A stretch of 64,000 nucleotides of DNA from Fomes fomentarius (GCA_022606135.1 JABYQN010000004.1:1302001-1366000), one strand, 5' to 3'; numbered from the stretch's first letter, positions 24,851-37,437 are shown. Program-made: numbers and translations. Notes: a model not told the origin generated them from the letters alone.

Positions 24851-24868
24851 GCTGCTGCTGCTGCTGCT
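24851..24868 (+). repeat. (CTG)n trinucleotide run
   Basis: Six GCT/CTG units in a row inside the gene-free stretch. Confidence 0.85.
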
Positions 24869-26254
24869 TCCGGAAGCAGTCACCGGGCGGCACTTGGCCC
24901 TCGCAGCCTGCCGCGACTGTAGCGGGCGCATAGATCCTAACGACGTGCCGCCAATGACTACACCTCCAGACTTGGACCACCCTACAATCCGGGGGCGCTG
25001 TCGACATAGGTCCATCCACACTGTTGCGCCCGCGATCGCCCCCCGCTCGCTAGGCTTTTCGGTTTCTCGGTTTCTCAGGAGCCCCCATTGCCCAACTGGC
25101 AAACGAACGTCGGACTAACGTGGACCGTCCCCGTCTTCTCGCTTGTATAGCACGACATCGACACCAGCGATTCCTGCCGGGCTGCCGGTCTCTCCTTCCT
25201 GTGCTTCTTGCCCAACACCGGGATGCGCATTACACGTTATCTGCGTGGGTGGCACAACCTCCTCTTCGCTCCTTCACTTCTCCCCCTCGATGTTCTGCGA
25301 CTAGAATGCGGCTTGCCCTCAGTAGCGACGACGGCAGGCACCTTCTGGCAGAAGGACGTGTCGGACCCCATACGAACCACGCAACAGGGGGGAGAGGCAA
25401 CGTCGGTCAGTCGTCAGTAAGCGTTCATATCATCATCGCTCCGCTCGTTCTCATGATCGGCAGACCACGCAAATGTCTCGGGCAGTCCCGTTTGCAGCGC
25501 GTCCGGGGTTCATATCGCACATCGCGTCGACTGGCTCGTTCGACGCCCGGCCTTCTATCGCTCTGCTGACCGGCCATGGCTTCCAAATCACACCGGTCCA
25601 GGAAGGGGGCTCTCCTCCCCTGCGCGCTGCGGCGCCGGACTGGGCACCTCGTTAGCCCTCGCCAGCGTAGCGACCTTCTGCGTCCCCACTGGCACGTGGG
25701 CGGAAGCTTGCGCGGTAGCAACTCCTTTGCCTTGCACCAGCAGCGATACTCCCTCCCCTTCCCTCATTGATATCGGCATGTTTCTGCCGCGCCCGGCTGT
25801 GGCCAGAAGTCGCCGTTGTGAGCGCACCCGCCGGCGGGCCACCCGTGCAGCGTGCTGCCGCCCTCGGGGGCTCTCTCTGACGCATGCAATACCCCGTCTC
25901 GTCCGGGCATTGCTGGCCCAAGAGTGAGCGCGGCGGTGCCGGTCTTTTTTTCTGTCTGTCTATATCGGTTGCTCATCGATCAGTGAAGAAGGGGGAGCGC
26001 GACACACGTGTTCTCGAAGTGACGAAGTACGGGCGCGCAAGCTTGAGCCTGACCACACCTCTCTTCATCTCCCGCGCTCCTTCCTCACTTCTGACTTCTG
26101 AGCAGAGGCGGGTGGAGTGGATGGGGATGGAGGGATGGGAATTGCCCGACTGAAGCGACGGCTGCGACGGCTGCTCGCTCAGCACCTACGTCACCGACCT
26201 TCTCCCGCGACTTGGTACGGTCCGCAGAGGGGAATCTGCGATCGATAGAGGTGA

Positions 26255-26270
26255 GCGAGAGAGAGAGAGG
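26255..26270 (+). repeat. (GA)n microsatellite
   Basis: Run of GA dinucleotides starting after gtgagc. A second GA run lies at about 27461-27473. Confidence 0.85.
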
Positions 26271-26672
26271 ACGCTCGCAGTCTATCTCTCTCAGCCGATC
26301 TCGCACGCGTGCTGCACGCACTAACTACTCTTACGCACAGGCAGCAGCCGCCGCGCCGGGCGGGCTCTATCTGGAGTCCGAACGGCTCTACCAACTCGAA
26401 TCAGGCGGCGCGTTTCTGGAAGGGCGTGGCGAGGAAGTGTCGGCGAGATGAGAGACTTGAGACAGCGGCCGTGGTGGGCTGACCGCGCCCTGGTCGTCAG
26501 CATTACCTAACCGCCTCCCAAGCCATGACTCAGTAACTCACACTCTCGAGCCCTTTCGTCCCTCCCACTTGCGCGGTCCAGAGCCTTCGTGGCGTTCCCT
26601 GTTCGTACGCTCGGGAAGGCCCGATACTATAACTGTAACTACGGGCATCAAAGGATTATGCGCGCGCACGCA

Positions 26673-26686
26673 TACACACACACACG
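26673..26686 (+). repeat. (CA)n microsatellite
   Basis: acacacacacac tract. A second CA run continuing into atatatacac lies at about 26874-26897. Confidence 0.85.
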
Positions 26687-29441
26687 CTCTCTCAGGCTGG
26701 CCCCTTCCTTTCGGTCCAAAGCGACGGGGCGAGTGCGCAAGGCCGCATGGGCCACGCCAGCCAGCAGGTGCGCATGGAGCTCCAGGTACGTCCGTGCCTA
26801 TACTTCCCTCCTCGCCTACGCGTCTTCGCGAACTCGGAAGGACACCGCGACGCCGTTCTGGGACACGAGCTTTCACACACACACATATATACACGTACAG
26901 GGACTTACCGGTGGTTTGTGGCTGTCACTGGGGAATCATGGCGACCTGGCACCATTGCCGGGAGATTCTGCTGGACTCGGACACGACACTTATTTGATGC
27001 AACGCACCCAGCCCGGAGGGCGGGGTTGGGGAGGGAGAGGGGGAGACACATGTCACTCGTATCTCGCTCGTGCCAGGCTATCCGTCCGATCTCCTGCCAT
27101 CGCCTTCGACTGGCGAGCAAGGCACCAGTTTGCCAGTCCGACAGACACGTCGGACACGCGCTCCGCTGTCACGGCCAGAGTAGTACATGCACGGATCCGC
27201 GCCGATGGTTAAATTGCGCGAACTGCGTGCGCTGTCGCTTGCAGCAGCTGCTGTTGCGACTCCTTCGGACGCGGGAAACAACTGCGCCCACTTGAATATT
27301 GCTGCCACTCCAGACGCCGAGATCGCTGCCGTTTGCTCGGATTTGTGTGACAGGTTGCTGGCGCAGAGCAGTGTGTGTGTGCGCACGGATCAAACCTTAA
27401 TATTCAGTAGGTTACGAACGGTGTTTTTGAACGTTGTAGAGAGCGACGCTGCTGAGCGTTGAGAGAGAGAGAGCACTGGTGCCCGCGCCCAGGAATGGGC
27501 CTCTGCGGCGACCATCGCCCTTTCCCGCCGAAGGGTCTCGCACGGACAGGCGTCCACGGTTTCATGCCCCCCCTCCCCCTTTCTCAGAGCCTCAGGCCTC
27601 AGGCTGAGGAGCTGCTTCGAAGTTCGAAGCGTTTGCTCCAGTGCCATCGATGGCATTTATTCCGACAAATCGCGGTGTGTCAGCGGCCGGCGCGGGAAGA
27701 AGGGAGAGGCAAATTGATTCCGCGAACCGTTAGGTTCGCAAACGCAAAAGAAGTGTGAGTACTAGTGGTGGGGATGGGGCCGGTTACTATTCGCGCCAAT
27801 ATTGACATGAGCTGTCGCTGGATTTTTTTTTCGTACTACTGCTAGGCAAACTGCACCCGAGCTCGCTCTATCTGTGTTTCGAGGCCCAATCTATCTTTTT
27901 TGTGCACCGCACAGCGGTTCTCCTCGGTGGTGGTGGGGCAGATATATATGGGGGTGTGGGCCGGCTCTGGACCGGTGGCACTGTTCTGGGCAAGGCAGAA
28001 CCGGTGCGGAGTTGCGAGAAAAACGGCGCATCTAAGGAGGAGGAGATGTCGCGCGGCCCCGGACGCGATGTTCTCGGGCGACTGCCGCGGATTCGGATTC
28101 GGACAGGCGTTTTCTCTCTCCGAGAGCTCCGCATGCCTCCCCCCAACCCAACCCCCTAGCCTTCTCTGCGGATTCAGCCGGCGCCCAGAGAGCTGGTGAG
28201 AAAGTCGCCGTCCCTGGAGAGGGCGCACGCGAGCCAATGGCGAAAGTGCTTCCGCCGGGCTGCATGCGCGTGCAAGACAAAGGCTCCGTATACGTATCTA
28301 CCACTTGGTTGGGGGCACGTAAGTGGACGGACCGGCCTGGCTGGGGCGCCGGCGAGCGGGGGGCGATTGTTGCTCCCAGGTGGGGGACACGTGATGGTGC
28401 GTTCGAACTTGGTGTTGATTCTGAATCGCGGCGGGGCTGCGCGCATCACTGCACACGTCTCAAGAGTGGAGAAGGTTTGGAGTTGCAGGAGGTCAACGTT
28501 GAAAGGGATCGTCCGATGGGTGTCTTGGCGAGGAACAAGGCAAGGGAGCTGATCATTGCGGAAGAGGCGAGTGGCATGGACGGAGGGATGGACGGGCGTG
28601 TGCTCTGTGGGGGGCCCAGACGAGTGATGGAGAAGGGAAGGAGGAGGACCGACATTCGCAAGATGCAGGATGCCGGGAGCGTGCGAGGGAGCCGAGGGAG
28701 GGAGGGGGGTCCGGTGTTCAAGCTTTCAAGCCCTGGGCTGGCTGGGCGGAGACGGGAGGAGGGATTGGGCAAGTGCGCTGCTGGATTGGGGCGACTTCGC
28801 GGGGTTTGAACTGCACAGTTTGCCGGAGATCAAGTGCAGACGAGTGACCGATTACGTCGATCGACTCGTCGAGAACGCGGTGGGCAGCGAATGCGTGTGG
28901 GCCGGCGGCGCGAGTGCGCGGATGCATTAGCGGCGAGAGCTCGCTCGGGACGACGCGCGCACACGAACCTTACGGCTTGGCGATGCTGAGAATGGGAGGT
29001 GTGAGTACGGCCTGCGTTATCGACCGGGCATCGATGGCACGCCCAGTCGCGGGCCTGTCAGCGCAGACGGGGAGGGCCTGCAAACAGGCAAACGCTATAC
29101 TATAACTCCCTATCCGCATCCGCGACACAAGGGTCGGTCGGACATTGTGGGGTCCCCTGATCTTGTGCCCCCCTCGAGCGCGCTCAGCGTGTCCGGTATT
29201 GGGACATTGCTCTATTCAGACACCAGGAATTCAGCTTGCAAAGTTCATATTGCATCAAAGAGCCCTCCAGCTCACCGCTTCTCTTCGGAATTGTGAAACG
29301 AGAAGCGACCGTCAGCTCTTACGGCAGCGACCGCGACATGTTCGTCGTCTCCACCACTCACAATCCCCGGCCAGCTCCAGCAAGTGCCCCCGCAGCCCGT
29401 CCGCCGCCCTAGGCCTCACCTGCTCCGACTCGCCGGATCGA

Positions 29442-29480
29442 CCGATGGATGGACGGACGGACGGAGGGCTACGGAGGGCT
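29442..29480 (+). repeat. GATG/GACG tetranucleotide run and duplicated acggagggct
   Basis: gatggatgg passes into repeated acgg units, followed by two copies of acggagggct at 29461-29480. Confidence 0.8.
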
Positions 29481-29905
29481 CCAGCCAATCAACACTCCGG
29501 TTCTCTCGCACTCGTCGCTCGCTGCCACGCGTCCGAGGTGCCATCGTGTCGCGGTCTGTCCAACTTGAGGCAATTCAACACCCGTACGGCATTCTTCAGC
29601 ACCCATTTGCGGGGTTAAAGTCATTCCAGGCACGTTTCCCGCAGACGCCGGGAAACATCACCAACTTCAGAGTTCAGAGAAGCGCCCCTTGGAGGAGCGC
29701 CAAACCCGGTCGTGCGGGCCTTCGATGGGATCTCTCTCACCTCTCGGACGGTACATGGATAGAGCTAAGCGCCTGCCATGGGCACATCCACTGCTTGTGT
29801 AACCGACGGTTCTAAGCATGGCGACTTTTTTGATCCATGTTACACCCACATTCCTTCTCTCGTCACCTCCCGAAGAACCCTCTTCGTGACTGGCGGCGGT
29901 TTCTC

Positions 29906-29913
29906 CATATAAC
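29906..29913 (+). promoter_or_regulatory. TATA-like element of the WOPR gene
   Basis: catataac lies about 85-90 bases upstream of the first ATG at 29997, with a pyrimidine-rich leader (repeated ctcc and accctc) between them. Confidence 0.45.
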
Positions 29914-29996
29914 CAGCGTGCGTTCCTGCGGTCTCTCTCCAACTCCCCGCACCCTCACTAATCCTTCCATAACACCCTCCAACGCCGCCATATACC

Positions 29997-31710
29997 ATGG
30001 CCATGTCCACAGACATCCCATTATTCGAGGGTTTCGTCGACACTACCATGGACGCACTCCGCCTCATCGAGGTACGTCTCCTCCTGTGCCTTGCCCAACG
30101 TCGCCCGTCGCTCACTGCAACCGCGTCTCTTCCTCTCTTCCTACCCGGCTCTTCCTGAACCCGTCAGGCAGCACGTCGAGGAATGATCCCGAGAGTGACC
30201 AGGAGACTGAACGACTTCGAACGTCGCACGATGGTCAAGAGTGGCGCCGTCTTCATCTTCAGCGTCGAGGAGAGCGGCATTAAGCGGTGGACGGAGGGCC
30301 TCGCCTGGTCACAGTCCCGCATATCTGGTAACTTTCTCGTAGGTGTCCCTCGCCCGTCGCGGCCGCCCCCTTCGCATGGGACCTTCCTGACGCTTTCGTC
30401 AGCTCTATCGGGAGGTCGCGGATCGGACTGCGCGCACCAGCCAGCAGATCGCGGACCTGCCCATGTACCCACACCGCGGCCATCTACCGGAACCACAGCT
30501 GAGCTACAAGCCGCGAGGGCTCGTGAAGAAGGTGAGCTCGTTCTCAGCCCGCCTGTGAAGTATGAACGCCTGAAATTGACAGTTCAATAGACTATTACGG
30601 TCAAAATTGATGGCTCCGACTATCACCTCATTTCATATTACACCCAGGAGGACCTCGCGACCGGCCTCTTGCGCAGGCCAACGAGCCATCCAGATCTCAT
30701 GGCAATCGAAATCCCGCCGGAGCTCACGCGGTCCACCAACTTCCGATACCCGCCAAATCTCGAGGAAGCCCATGACACAGCAAGCTCCCACAGGTGAGTC
30801 GTTCGCGCAGATCACAACCTAGACGGCCTTGCCTTCTGACAATTACGTCGCGGTGACGTTGAGCAGCGACAGAGACGGGATGGACAGCAATCACCCGGTT
30901 CACGCACCTGGCTTGACGCCCCCCTCGCCCGGGCTCGCAGGCAGCATGCCGCCCTCCCCAGGCGGCGAGGACTCCTCGGTGCTCGGCCACCGAGCCTTCG
31001 CACGGCACGCGGGCGACGCCTCGGGGTACTACTACCACGGCCAGAGCCGCCTGTCTCTCGAGACAGGCCTGACGAACGCACCGCAGGCTCAGGGCCACTC
31101 GCCCGTCTCTCCGCTCGCCGCGATTCCCACCAACACGCGCGCGCACCCGTATGCGCGCAGGACTGGCACCTCTCCGCCTGCCTGGCACTCCCCCGTGCAC
31201 GCGCCATACGACTCGATCGCTGCGCCGTCAGCTGCGGCGGCGTTGTACTCTAGCCCCACCTACTCGGCCCACACGAACCACCTCACTTCCGCTTACGACC
31301 ACCAGCGGCGCGACGGCTGGGCCTCACACGCTGCACTGCACTCGCAGCACTCGCACCCACACCACGAAGCGCATAGGGCCGTCGCGGACGGGAGCCCCGA
31401 GGGCTGCAGTCCCGCGGTGCTCTCGTGGTCTCCCACAGGGTCCCCCATTCCAGGCCAATCGCTCGCATCGGCCCCTGCCGTCACCTTCTCCGCCGCGGCG
31501 AACTTACCGGCAGGCAGGGCGCGCGACCATTTCCGCGTGCGCTCGTACCCGTCGATGCAGTGGCAGTACGAGCAGGCAGGCGTCCTGCCGCATTCGTCCC
31601 AGGTGCACCATCACCCTCTTCCCTACGCGCTCGAGCGAGGGACATCGGCCGCGACCCAAGGCGGATACCACAGATACGGCGGCGGAGAAGCAGCGCATTC
31701 CGACCGCTAG
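29997..31710 (+). CDS. Gti1/Pac2 (WOPR) family transcription regulator
   Basis: WOPR proteins (Wor1, Gti1, Pac2, Ryp1) are fungal master regulators of morphology, development and secondary metabolism that bind DNA through a two-part WOPR domain. Exon 1 reads MAMSTDIPLFEGFVDTTMDA, then LRLIE. Exon 2 gives MIPRVTRRLNDFERRTMVKS, GAVFIFSVEESGIKRWTEGL and AWSQSRISGNFL, which is the first WOPR half. Exon 3 starts LYREVADRT and carries YKPRGLVKK. Exon 4 has TITVKIDGSDYHLISYYTQE, then DLATGLLRRP, the second half. The last exon (from about 30868) is long and rich in Ser, Pro, His, Tyr and Gly, a likely activation region, ending AAHSDR. The second possible Met (30003) is three codons into the frame. 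The upstream region is unusually long. Confidence 0.9.
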
Positions 31711-31748
31711 TGACGCCGCTGGACGTAAACGGAGATGAAGACATGGAC

Positions 31749-31773
31749 GCACACACACACACCACACCACACC
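31749..31773 (+). repeat. (CA)n / (CACAC)n tract
   Basis: acacacacacacac followed by three caccac-type units, 40-60 bases after the WOPR stop codon, so probably in its three-prime UTR. Confidence 0.85.
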
Positions 31774-32037
31774 AGAGACCGGACTTGTGCTTTCGAGCGG
31801 GCTCGGAGGGGGCGTCATCATGGTTCGCTGCTGCACATTGTTGTACAACTTACGTTACCCACGCACGGTAATTGACTCTACGAGCACAGAGAGTGTCCGC
31901 GCAGAATGCTTCATCATAATGCGAAGATCCAGATACCTTGCATCTGTGAGACGGAGAGGCGATTGCGCCGGTGGTGGGATACGTCAATGCAGCCCTTGCA
32001 GCATTGACAAGGTTGGGGCAGCGGCGAACGTCACAGG

Positions 32038-34197
32038 CTAGGTATTTCCGGCTGCCGAGCGTCGCTCTATGAACCCCCGAATGTTGGCATGCCCTTCTAC
32101 GCTGCCGAAGAAACACCGCCGAGAGGGATTCTCCCATAACACGACATCGAGTTGCTTCGCATAGTTGAGGACGTACTCGTAGTCCGCCTGGGAAGCAAAC
32201 GCGGTATACAAATACCCTGCCGACAGTCAGAAGGTCAGTCCTCGTGCGTGCTATGACGTCGCTGAGTTTAAATGGCAGGGCGCAGACCTTCTTGGGATTT
32301 CAGCCGATTTTTCTCAAGCTCCCACAGTCGTATTTGGTCTTGGACCGTAACCGGAAGCAAGGGTTTCTAGGGGAAGAGCAACAAGGCATTGAAGCCCGCC
32401 GATGTTCGGGTGGGGTGGGGTTGCATTCACTCACGTTCTTTCGCATTTGGGGGTGTGCATGCGTGATGAGATAGCTGATGATCTTTTGGCGGTACGTCGG
32501 CGATGGTTCTGTCGCACGCCTATTGAGGAGCGAGGTACATACCTGCTCAGCAGTGATGCCATTCGCAAGCGCCTTCTTGACACTATCGCGTGTGATGGCG
32601 CCGACGACGAGATTGGGGAAGCGAGATTTGAGGGTGACAAACAGATTCAAGACAGCAATTTGCAGAGGGTTTGCTGCGATGATAAGGAGCGCGGCGATCA
32701 GAGATGGGCAGGCAGCGACACCATGGTCCTACATACCCGTGTAGGCGTAGAGCCGGTAGTTCGTCTCGAGGACGATGAAACCCTGAGCCTGTGACCCGTC
32801 CCCTGTGCCGGTGGACGTGGGAAGTGGTGGTGAAGACGATGTCAATGTGGTCGCAAGTCGCGTCGGACTGAACCTTCGCGCCGTGGGCTTCGATAGAAAG
32901 GTGGGAAGCAGGAAGTACTAGACGTCAGTGCAAGAACGGAGAAGATGTCATTTGAACCGACCGTCCGCTGCTTTATGAGGCCATAATCCCGGAGGTCTTC
33001 GAGCATCGCCTTTTGAGTGGCACTGAGATTCTCTACAGAGTAGTCCTAGAGCGATGGAACTCGGGATTCATTGCGCCGGAGGGGCAGTCCAGTGGGGCCA
33101 CGCACCTTACCCAACTCTGTCGTGGACAACATCAACAGGAAACTGAGAATCTCGACGAGGTCCATTTGCCGTTCCTAAAAGGAGACAATGCGCTGAACAC
33201 ACCGTAAGCGGTCAGTGAAAATCGGTGTTACCTCTGCCATCTGAAGATACTGCAGTAGCAGTTCCCAGAGCTGCTCATGTGGAGGGTGAAGGAGGAATTG
33301 AAATCCCGCGGATGTGATTTGTAAAGTAGCGCCACTGCTGGTCATAAGTTTCTGATGCACAGGAGAGCGCTGGCGTGCCACCCACTGGAGACTAGACATG
33401 AGGCCGCTCCGCTGCAAAAGATAGAGGACACCTTGTGATGGCTTTGCCGGAAACTGTCCAGTCCCGGAGGAGACCATGTAGTAGAGGATCGTCTGATGTG
33501 GATATGAGGCGGACATATCAGTCCACTATCAGTCCACTGGATGCACAGAAGTACCTCCCAGCGTTCAAGAGCATATGCGTCTAGTGATTCAATGCCCGGT
33601 GGGGGGTGCTTGTCGACTTTTTCCGCAAGGACTCCGAAACTCCCGCTTGTGCCGCTGTTACGAGAATCGATGAACGGCGATCACAAGTAATAAGGCACAT
33701 CGTACCCCCCCGTGATTGCCTGGCGCATACTGGCCTTGAAGGTCGGATTTAGCGAGTGCTTGACAGGCGACTGGGGCAGGATGTGTAGACGCGCGAGATT
33801 GGCCAGCGCGTCCTGGTAGGGCCTGCGTGGGTTAGTGGCATCCTGGACGACTTCGGGCATCTCGGGACTTACTTTTTCCCTTCCCGGGTGACCCACGCTG
33901 CCATGGTAGCCGCTGGTACTGGCATTTCTAGCCAGAGCAAATTCATCACTAGCTGACGCTCTAAGGGTCGAAGCAACCTAAGAACGGGAGACCTGTGAGA
34001 CTCGTCCGATAAAAGAGCAGTGCTATTGACCGAAATAACGAGAGACAGGACGAGGGTTTCTGGTAGAGTCGTGTCAACGTGTTCTGAGACTGGGACTGAA
34101 GGAACTCCACAAGACGATGGGAAGTGTCATCGCCACTGGTGTGTATGTTCTTCGATGAATCACCAATGGGCTTGATGCGAATAGACGGACCGGCCAT
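32038..34197 (-). CDS. TFB2: TFIIH subunit 4 (p52), Tfb2
   Basis: Core TFIIH subunit that anchors and stimulates the XPB/Ssl2 ATPase in transcription initiation and nucleotide excision repair. ATG at 34197 starts [17 protein letters not shown], followed by [20 protein letters not shown], then PSSCLSLFR, the usual Tfb2 opening. Later exons give [104 protein letters not shown] and [20 protein letters not shown]. The last part is [36 protein letters not shown] and [19 protein letters not shown], ending with a basic GFIERRSA segment and TAG at 32038. Many short introns. Intact as far as followed. Divergent from NAS6, with 313 bases between starts. Confidence 0.92.
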
Positions 34198-34510
34198 GAC
34201 GGGCGTTCGATATCCGGTACAAAGAGCGTCAGAGTTGGTGTCTATGGCCTCTATCCGGTTTGACGTTAGAAAAGAGTGCCGCGAGATGGTGTGGCAAGCT
34301 GGGTGGCGATGGTGGTAAACCACAACAACAAGGACATGCATAGGCGCCTGTATGTCCAACCTGGGATTACGCGTCACACCGTGCGAATTCTCATGGCGTA
34401 GGCGTCAAGGGCGTGACTCCGCGTACGCGTTCCCTTCCAAGTTCCAACCACAACTTGCGAATCCGGCTCGCGGTGCACAAGTAACAAGCGGCAAATTTGC
34501 TCTCGAATAG
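34198..34510. promoter_or_regulatory. shared promoter region, TFB2 / NAS6
   Basis: These 313 bases separate two divergent start codons; no TATA box is obvious. Confidence 0.45.
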
Positions 34511-35750
34511 ATGGCCGGCTTCTCAGTTCATCAGGCCGCTCTCAACAGTACGGTTATACGCATGTGCAGCCTGTTTGATTTACCGCTGACAGTGATATTG
34601 GCGTCACGTAGGGCAATTCGGCTTGGTGCGCTCTCTGGTGTCCCAAGACTCGAAACTAGTGAACGCCATCGACGATGTAACGTGTTCATTACTGTGTAAA
34701 GTATTGCCGATCTCTGATACTACAGCTTTATGGATCAGGACGGGCGTACACCGTTGCACTGGGCCGCTTCCTCGGGCTCGGTCGACATTGTGCGGTATCT
34801 TATAGATCAGAAGGCAGATGTCAACCTTGGTGACAGCAGCGGATGGACGCCTCTTCATATCGCATGTATGGCTCAGCTGCCAGTTGTCCGCATCTCTCCC
34901 AAGCTGACTTCGCGCATGATCCCAAGCCAGTGGTGGATTCGAAGATGTTGTAAGGGAACTCCTCGGAGCAGGCGCAGAGGTGAACGGAACAAACGACAAA
35001 GGCTTGACTCCCCTGTATGTCCCTTTGATCTTGACTACAGGAATTGGTTCTCAGATTTTGTTGCAGACACTATGCGGCCTCTAAGTCCAGGGTCGAGGTA
35101 CCTCGGGATTTTGTCCCCATTCACCGTTTCAAACTCACTGTTTCCTAGATCGGAAAAGTGTTGATTGCAAGAGGAGCCGACGTAAGTTCAATGCTTATGT
35201 TGAGTGCGATGCCATAAACTCACGGAGGATCTGCAGATAAACGCCAGGGACAGAGCTAATCAGACCCCATTGTGGGTGTTCAATCTCCAACCGTATAGGC
35301 AACGTGTTGCTGACATGAGACGCGCCAAAATCCTTAGACACAGAGCCGCGACGACAGGATCGACAGGCTTTATCAACCTTCTTCTCAAGCCGCCTGAGGG
35401 GTCCCCGAAGACCCGCCTCAACACCGCAGACCGTGTCGGTACGTCGACTTCTTCTTACGCAATGTGGCGTTCACCTGGGACGGCTGACGGTAACCGATTA
35501 TTAGGTAACACTCCCTTGCACCTCGCGATGGAGTCTGCGCATGCAGAAGCCGCCTGCCTGCTCATCGAGGCTGGCGCAGATCGGGAGCGGGTGAGTCAAT
35601 GTGGCTCCGGGCGCTGTTCGACGTTTACTCACCTCGTCACTGCGGCAGACGAATCTGGATAGCGAGATGCCAGAAGATTTGGCGGGTGTGGGTGGGCCGG
35701 AACAGCGGCGGGCACAGACATACGTTATCGAGCGATGTGGCAAGCGGTGA
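34511..35750 (+). CDS. NAS6: ankyrin-repeat 26S proteasome assembly chaperone (Nas6 / gankyrin)
   Basis: Nas6/PSMD10 binds Rpt3 and chaperones base assembly of the 19S particle. Nine or ten very short exons join without frameshift. The opening is MAGFSVHQAALN, then QFGLVRSLVSQDSKLVNAID. Ankyrin units follow: DGRTPLHWAASSGSVDIVRY, GWTPLHIASSGGFEDVVREL, GLTPLHYAASKSRVEIGKVL, ANQTPLHRAATTGSTGFINL and GNTPLHLAMESAHAEAACLL. The end is TNLDSEMPEDLAG ... AQTYVIERCGKR. Six to seven repeats and about 245 residues fit the family. The acceptor before DGRTP lies at gatcag (34735-34740), not at the nearer tacag, because only this keeps frame. Confidence 0.9.
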
Positions 35751-36259
35751 CTGGAGGGACGATCATTCCAATATCATAAGTAGGCTCACCGGAAGAAGTC
35801 AACACTAACTCTGTAACGTTAACATTGATCGCACCGACCGATTCCTCCTATGATGCAACACGTAACGATAGTGTCAAACAAGCGTCTCCACTCCGCCAAC
35901 TCCACACGGGGAGGTGCTGCCACCAACGACATTTCATCCTTTATAGCGTTAGAGTCGAGACATACACGTGGGAGGGGACGTCAAATTCCTGAGTCATTAA
36001 CGGGAGCGAACGCTAAAACGATGAATAGCAGTAAGAAGCAGGGATCGTGATCATAATCAATGGACATCATAAGATCAGGGTATAAGGGAGAGTGTAGCAT
36101 AGGAAAAGAGAAGGGCCGTCCCATTCATCCATACAACAACGGCGCTCCGCCACGGACGACGATCCATGCACAGTCCACGGGATCAATTCAGGTCCTCGTC
36201 GATGGGTGACAGACATAGCTCATCAGGAAATGAGCCCGCTCGACCCAGCGATGCACGAG
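35751..36259. other. intergenic, three-prime flanks of NAS6 and terpene synthase 2
   Basis: AT-richer DNA with no gene seen. It separates convergent stop codons. Confidence 0.5.
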
Positions 36260-37437
36260 TCACGACGAGGACGGACGCCGCGGGAGGAGCGTCACGACTC
36301 GGTGCTTCTTGATGGTGGCGCCGCCGTCCCCAAAGTATCGCGCGCTGTCGAAGCTCCAATGGAGAGTGCCGACGATCCAATCTTGCAGACCCTGCACGTA
36401 CGTCGCGACGTCTCCGTCGATCTCTGGCCCCCACGCCGGCAGCACCGCGCGAATCTGCTCAAAGCGGTCGATCTGGGCCTTGCACAACGAGCCTAGATAG
36501 TCGACTGCTTCCTGCAGGCCGAGGCCGTTCTGGCGCATCAGCACCACCAGCATATTGTGGGTGTCGCCACGCGCCTGCTCGACGTTGTACGAGAAGAGGT
36601 CCTGCAACCACGGGGGAGTCGGTACTTGCACACGGACAGAAATTCACAGTCCACGCACATTTGACCAGGATATGACAGAATTTGCGGCCTCCTCTAGCTC
36701 GCGGACGAGGGGGTGATACGCGACCTCGTCAGGAAGATCCATCCCCGCAGCGTACTCGATCAGGGCGAAGCACGGCTTGCACCCGCTCGTGTCCCACCGC
36801 AGCGTCACGTATTCTTCAAGGGAGGGAACCGCGCCACGCGCCCGGTCCCTAGCCTGCTCCGCAATTGCATGAAAGAAGAGATCCATCGTCTCCGTGAACC
36901 GACGAGCACACCCCGATCCCGCATCTTGTCGGAACCGAGTGAAGAAGCTGTGTGTTGTGTGTGCATCGGGTCCCAAGTTGGTAAGCCGCCACAGCAGGGG
37001 CGCGCAGGCCCAGAAAGGATGGGGGCTTACCTCTTCGCCAGTTTTCCAGCAGCTTTACCGGTTTCGAACCCCTCGGGATCATGGAGCGAGCGCATGACAC
37101 ACTCCGCGAGCCCGTACGTATCCTCCGCGCTGAACTCGTCCGACCAGTCGTCTAGGGTGAAAAGGAAGTTCATAAAGTCCGCGGACACCCGTAAGCGAGT
37201 GGCGTCTGTGTCGGGATAGCAGGCAGCAGTCAACTCTCCTGCGAGTAGGCGGAGGAAGGCGGCTCGGCGGGTCGGTGAGAAGTTGGCATCTTGGAGCATC
37301 CACGTCTCTGATGTGCGCGCGACCTCCTCACAGTGTGGGTTACATCTTAGCGGATAAGGGCAATCCGAGACGAGATCGGGAAGGATAAACGATCGAGCAG
37401 GACATGACGTCTCCGAGAGGTTACCGCATGGTGGCAT
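36260..37437 (-). CDS. class I terpene synthase 2 (sesquiterpene synthase type)
   Basis: Paralogue of terpene synthase 1 with the same role. Three exons: 37437-37031, 36947-36660, 36601-36260. Exon 1 starts MPPCGNLSETSCPARSFILP, then DCPYPLRCNPHCEEVA and FMNFLFTLDDWSDEF (D-D-x2-D). Exon 2 has TLRWDTSGCKPCFALIEYA and DLPDEVAYHP. The NSE motif SNDLFSYNVEQARGD spans the exon 2/3 junction, as in copy 1. The RY pair is SFDSARYFGDG and the C-terminus LLPRRPSSS. The intron that in copy 1 follows QARGD is absent here, where QARGDTHNMLVVLMRQN is continuous. The frame is open for 50 codons upstream, but a TATA box inside that stretch supports the ATG at 37437. Intact; product unknown. Confidence 0.93.

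Larger units (their letters stand above)
22814..29905. other. 7.1 kb without a recognisable gene, upstream of the WOPR regulator
   Basis: This is the longest gene-free stretch in the window. It is GC-rich, shows strand-switching purine and pyrimidine tracts, and contains several microsatellites. Reading frames here are long only because stops are rare in GC-rich DNA; overlapping frames on both strands are equally open, for instance around 26590-27290 and 28240-28810. No domain or consistent splice chain was found. The first few hundred bases are the three-prime flank of terpene synthase 1. Confidence 0.5.

Noticed and set aside
26589..27295. Long overlapping frames as genes upstream of the WOPR regulator
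   Set aside because: Several frames on both strands are open at once, they have no domain, and the GC-rich composition explains the lack of stops.
28237..28809. 190-residue frame on the + strand
   Set aside because: Low-complexity Gly/Arg composition, an equally open minus-strand frame, and no recognisable motif.
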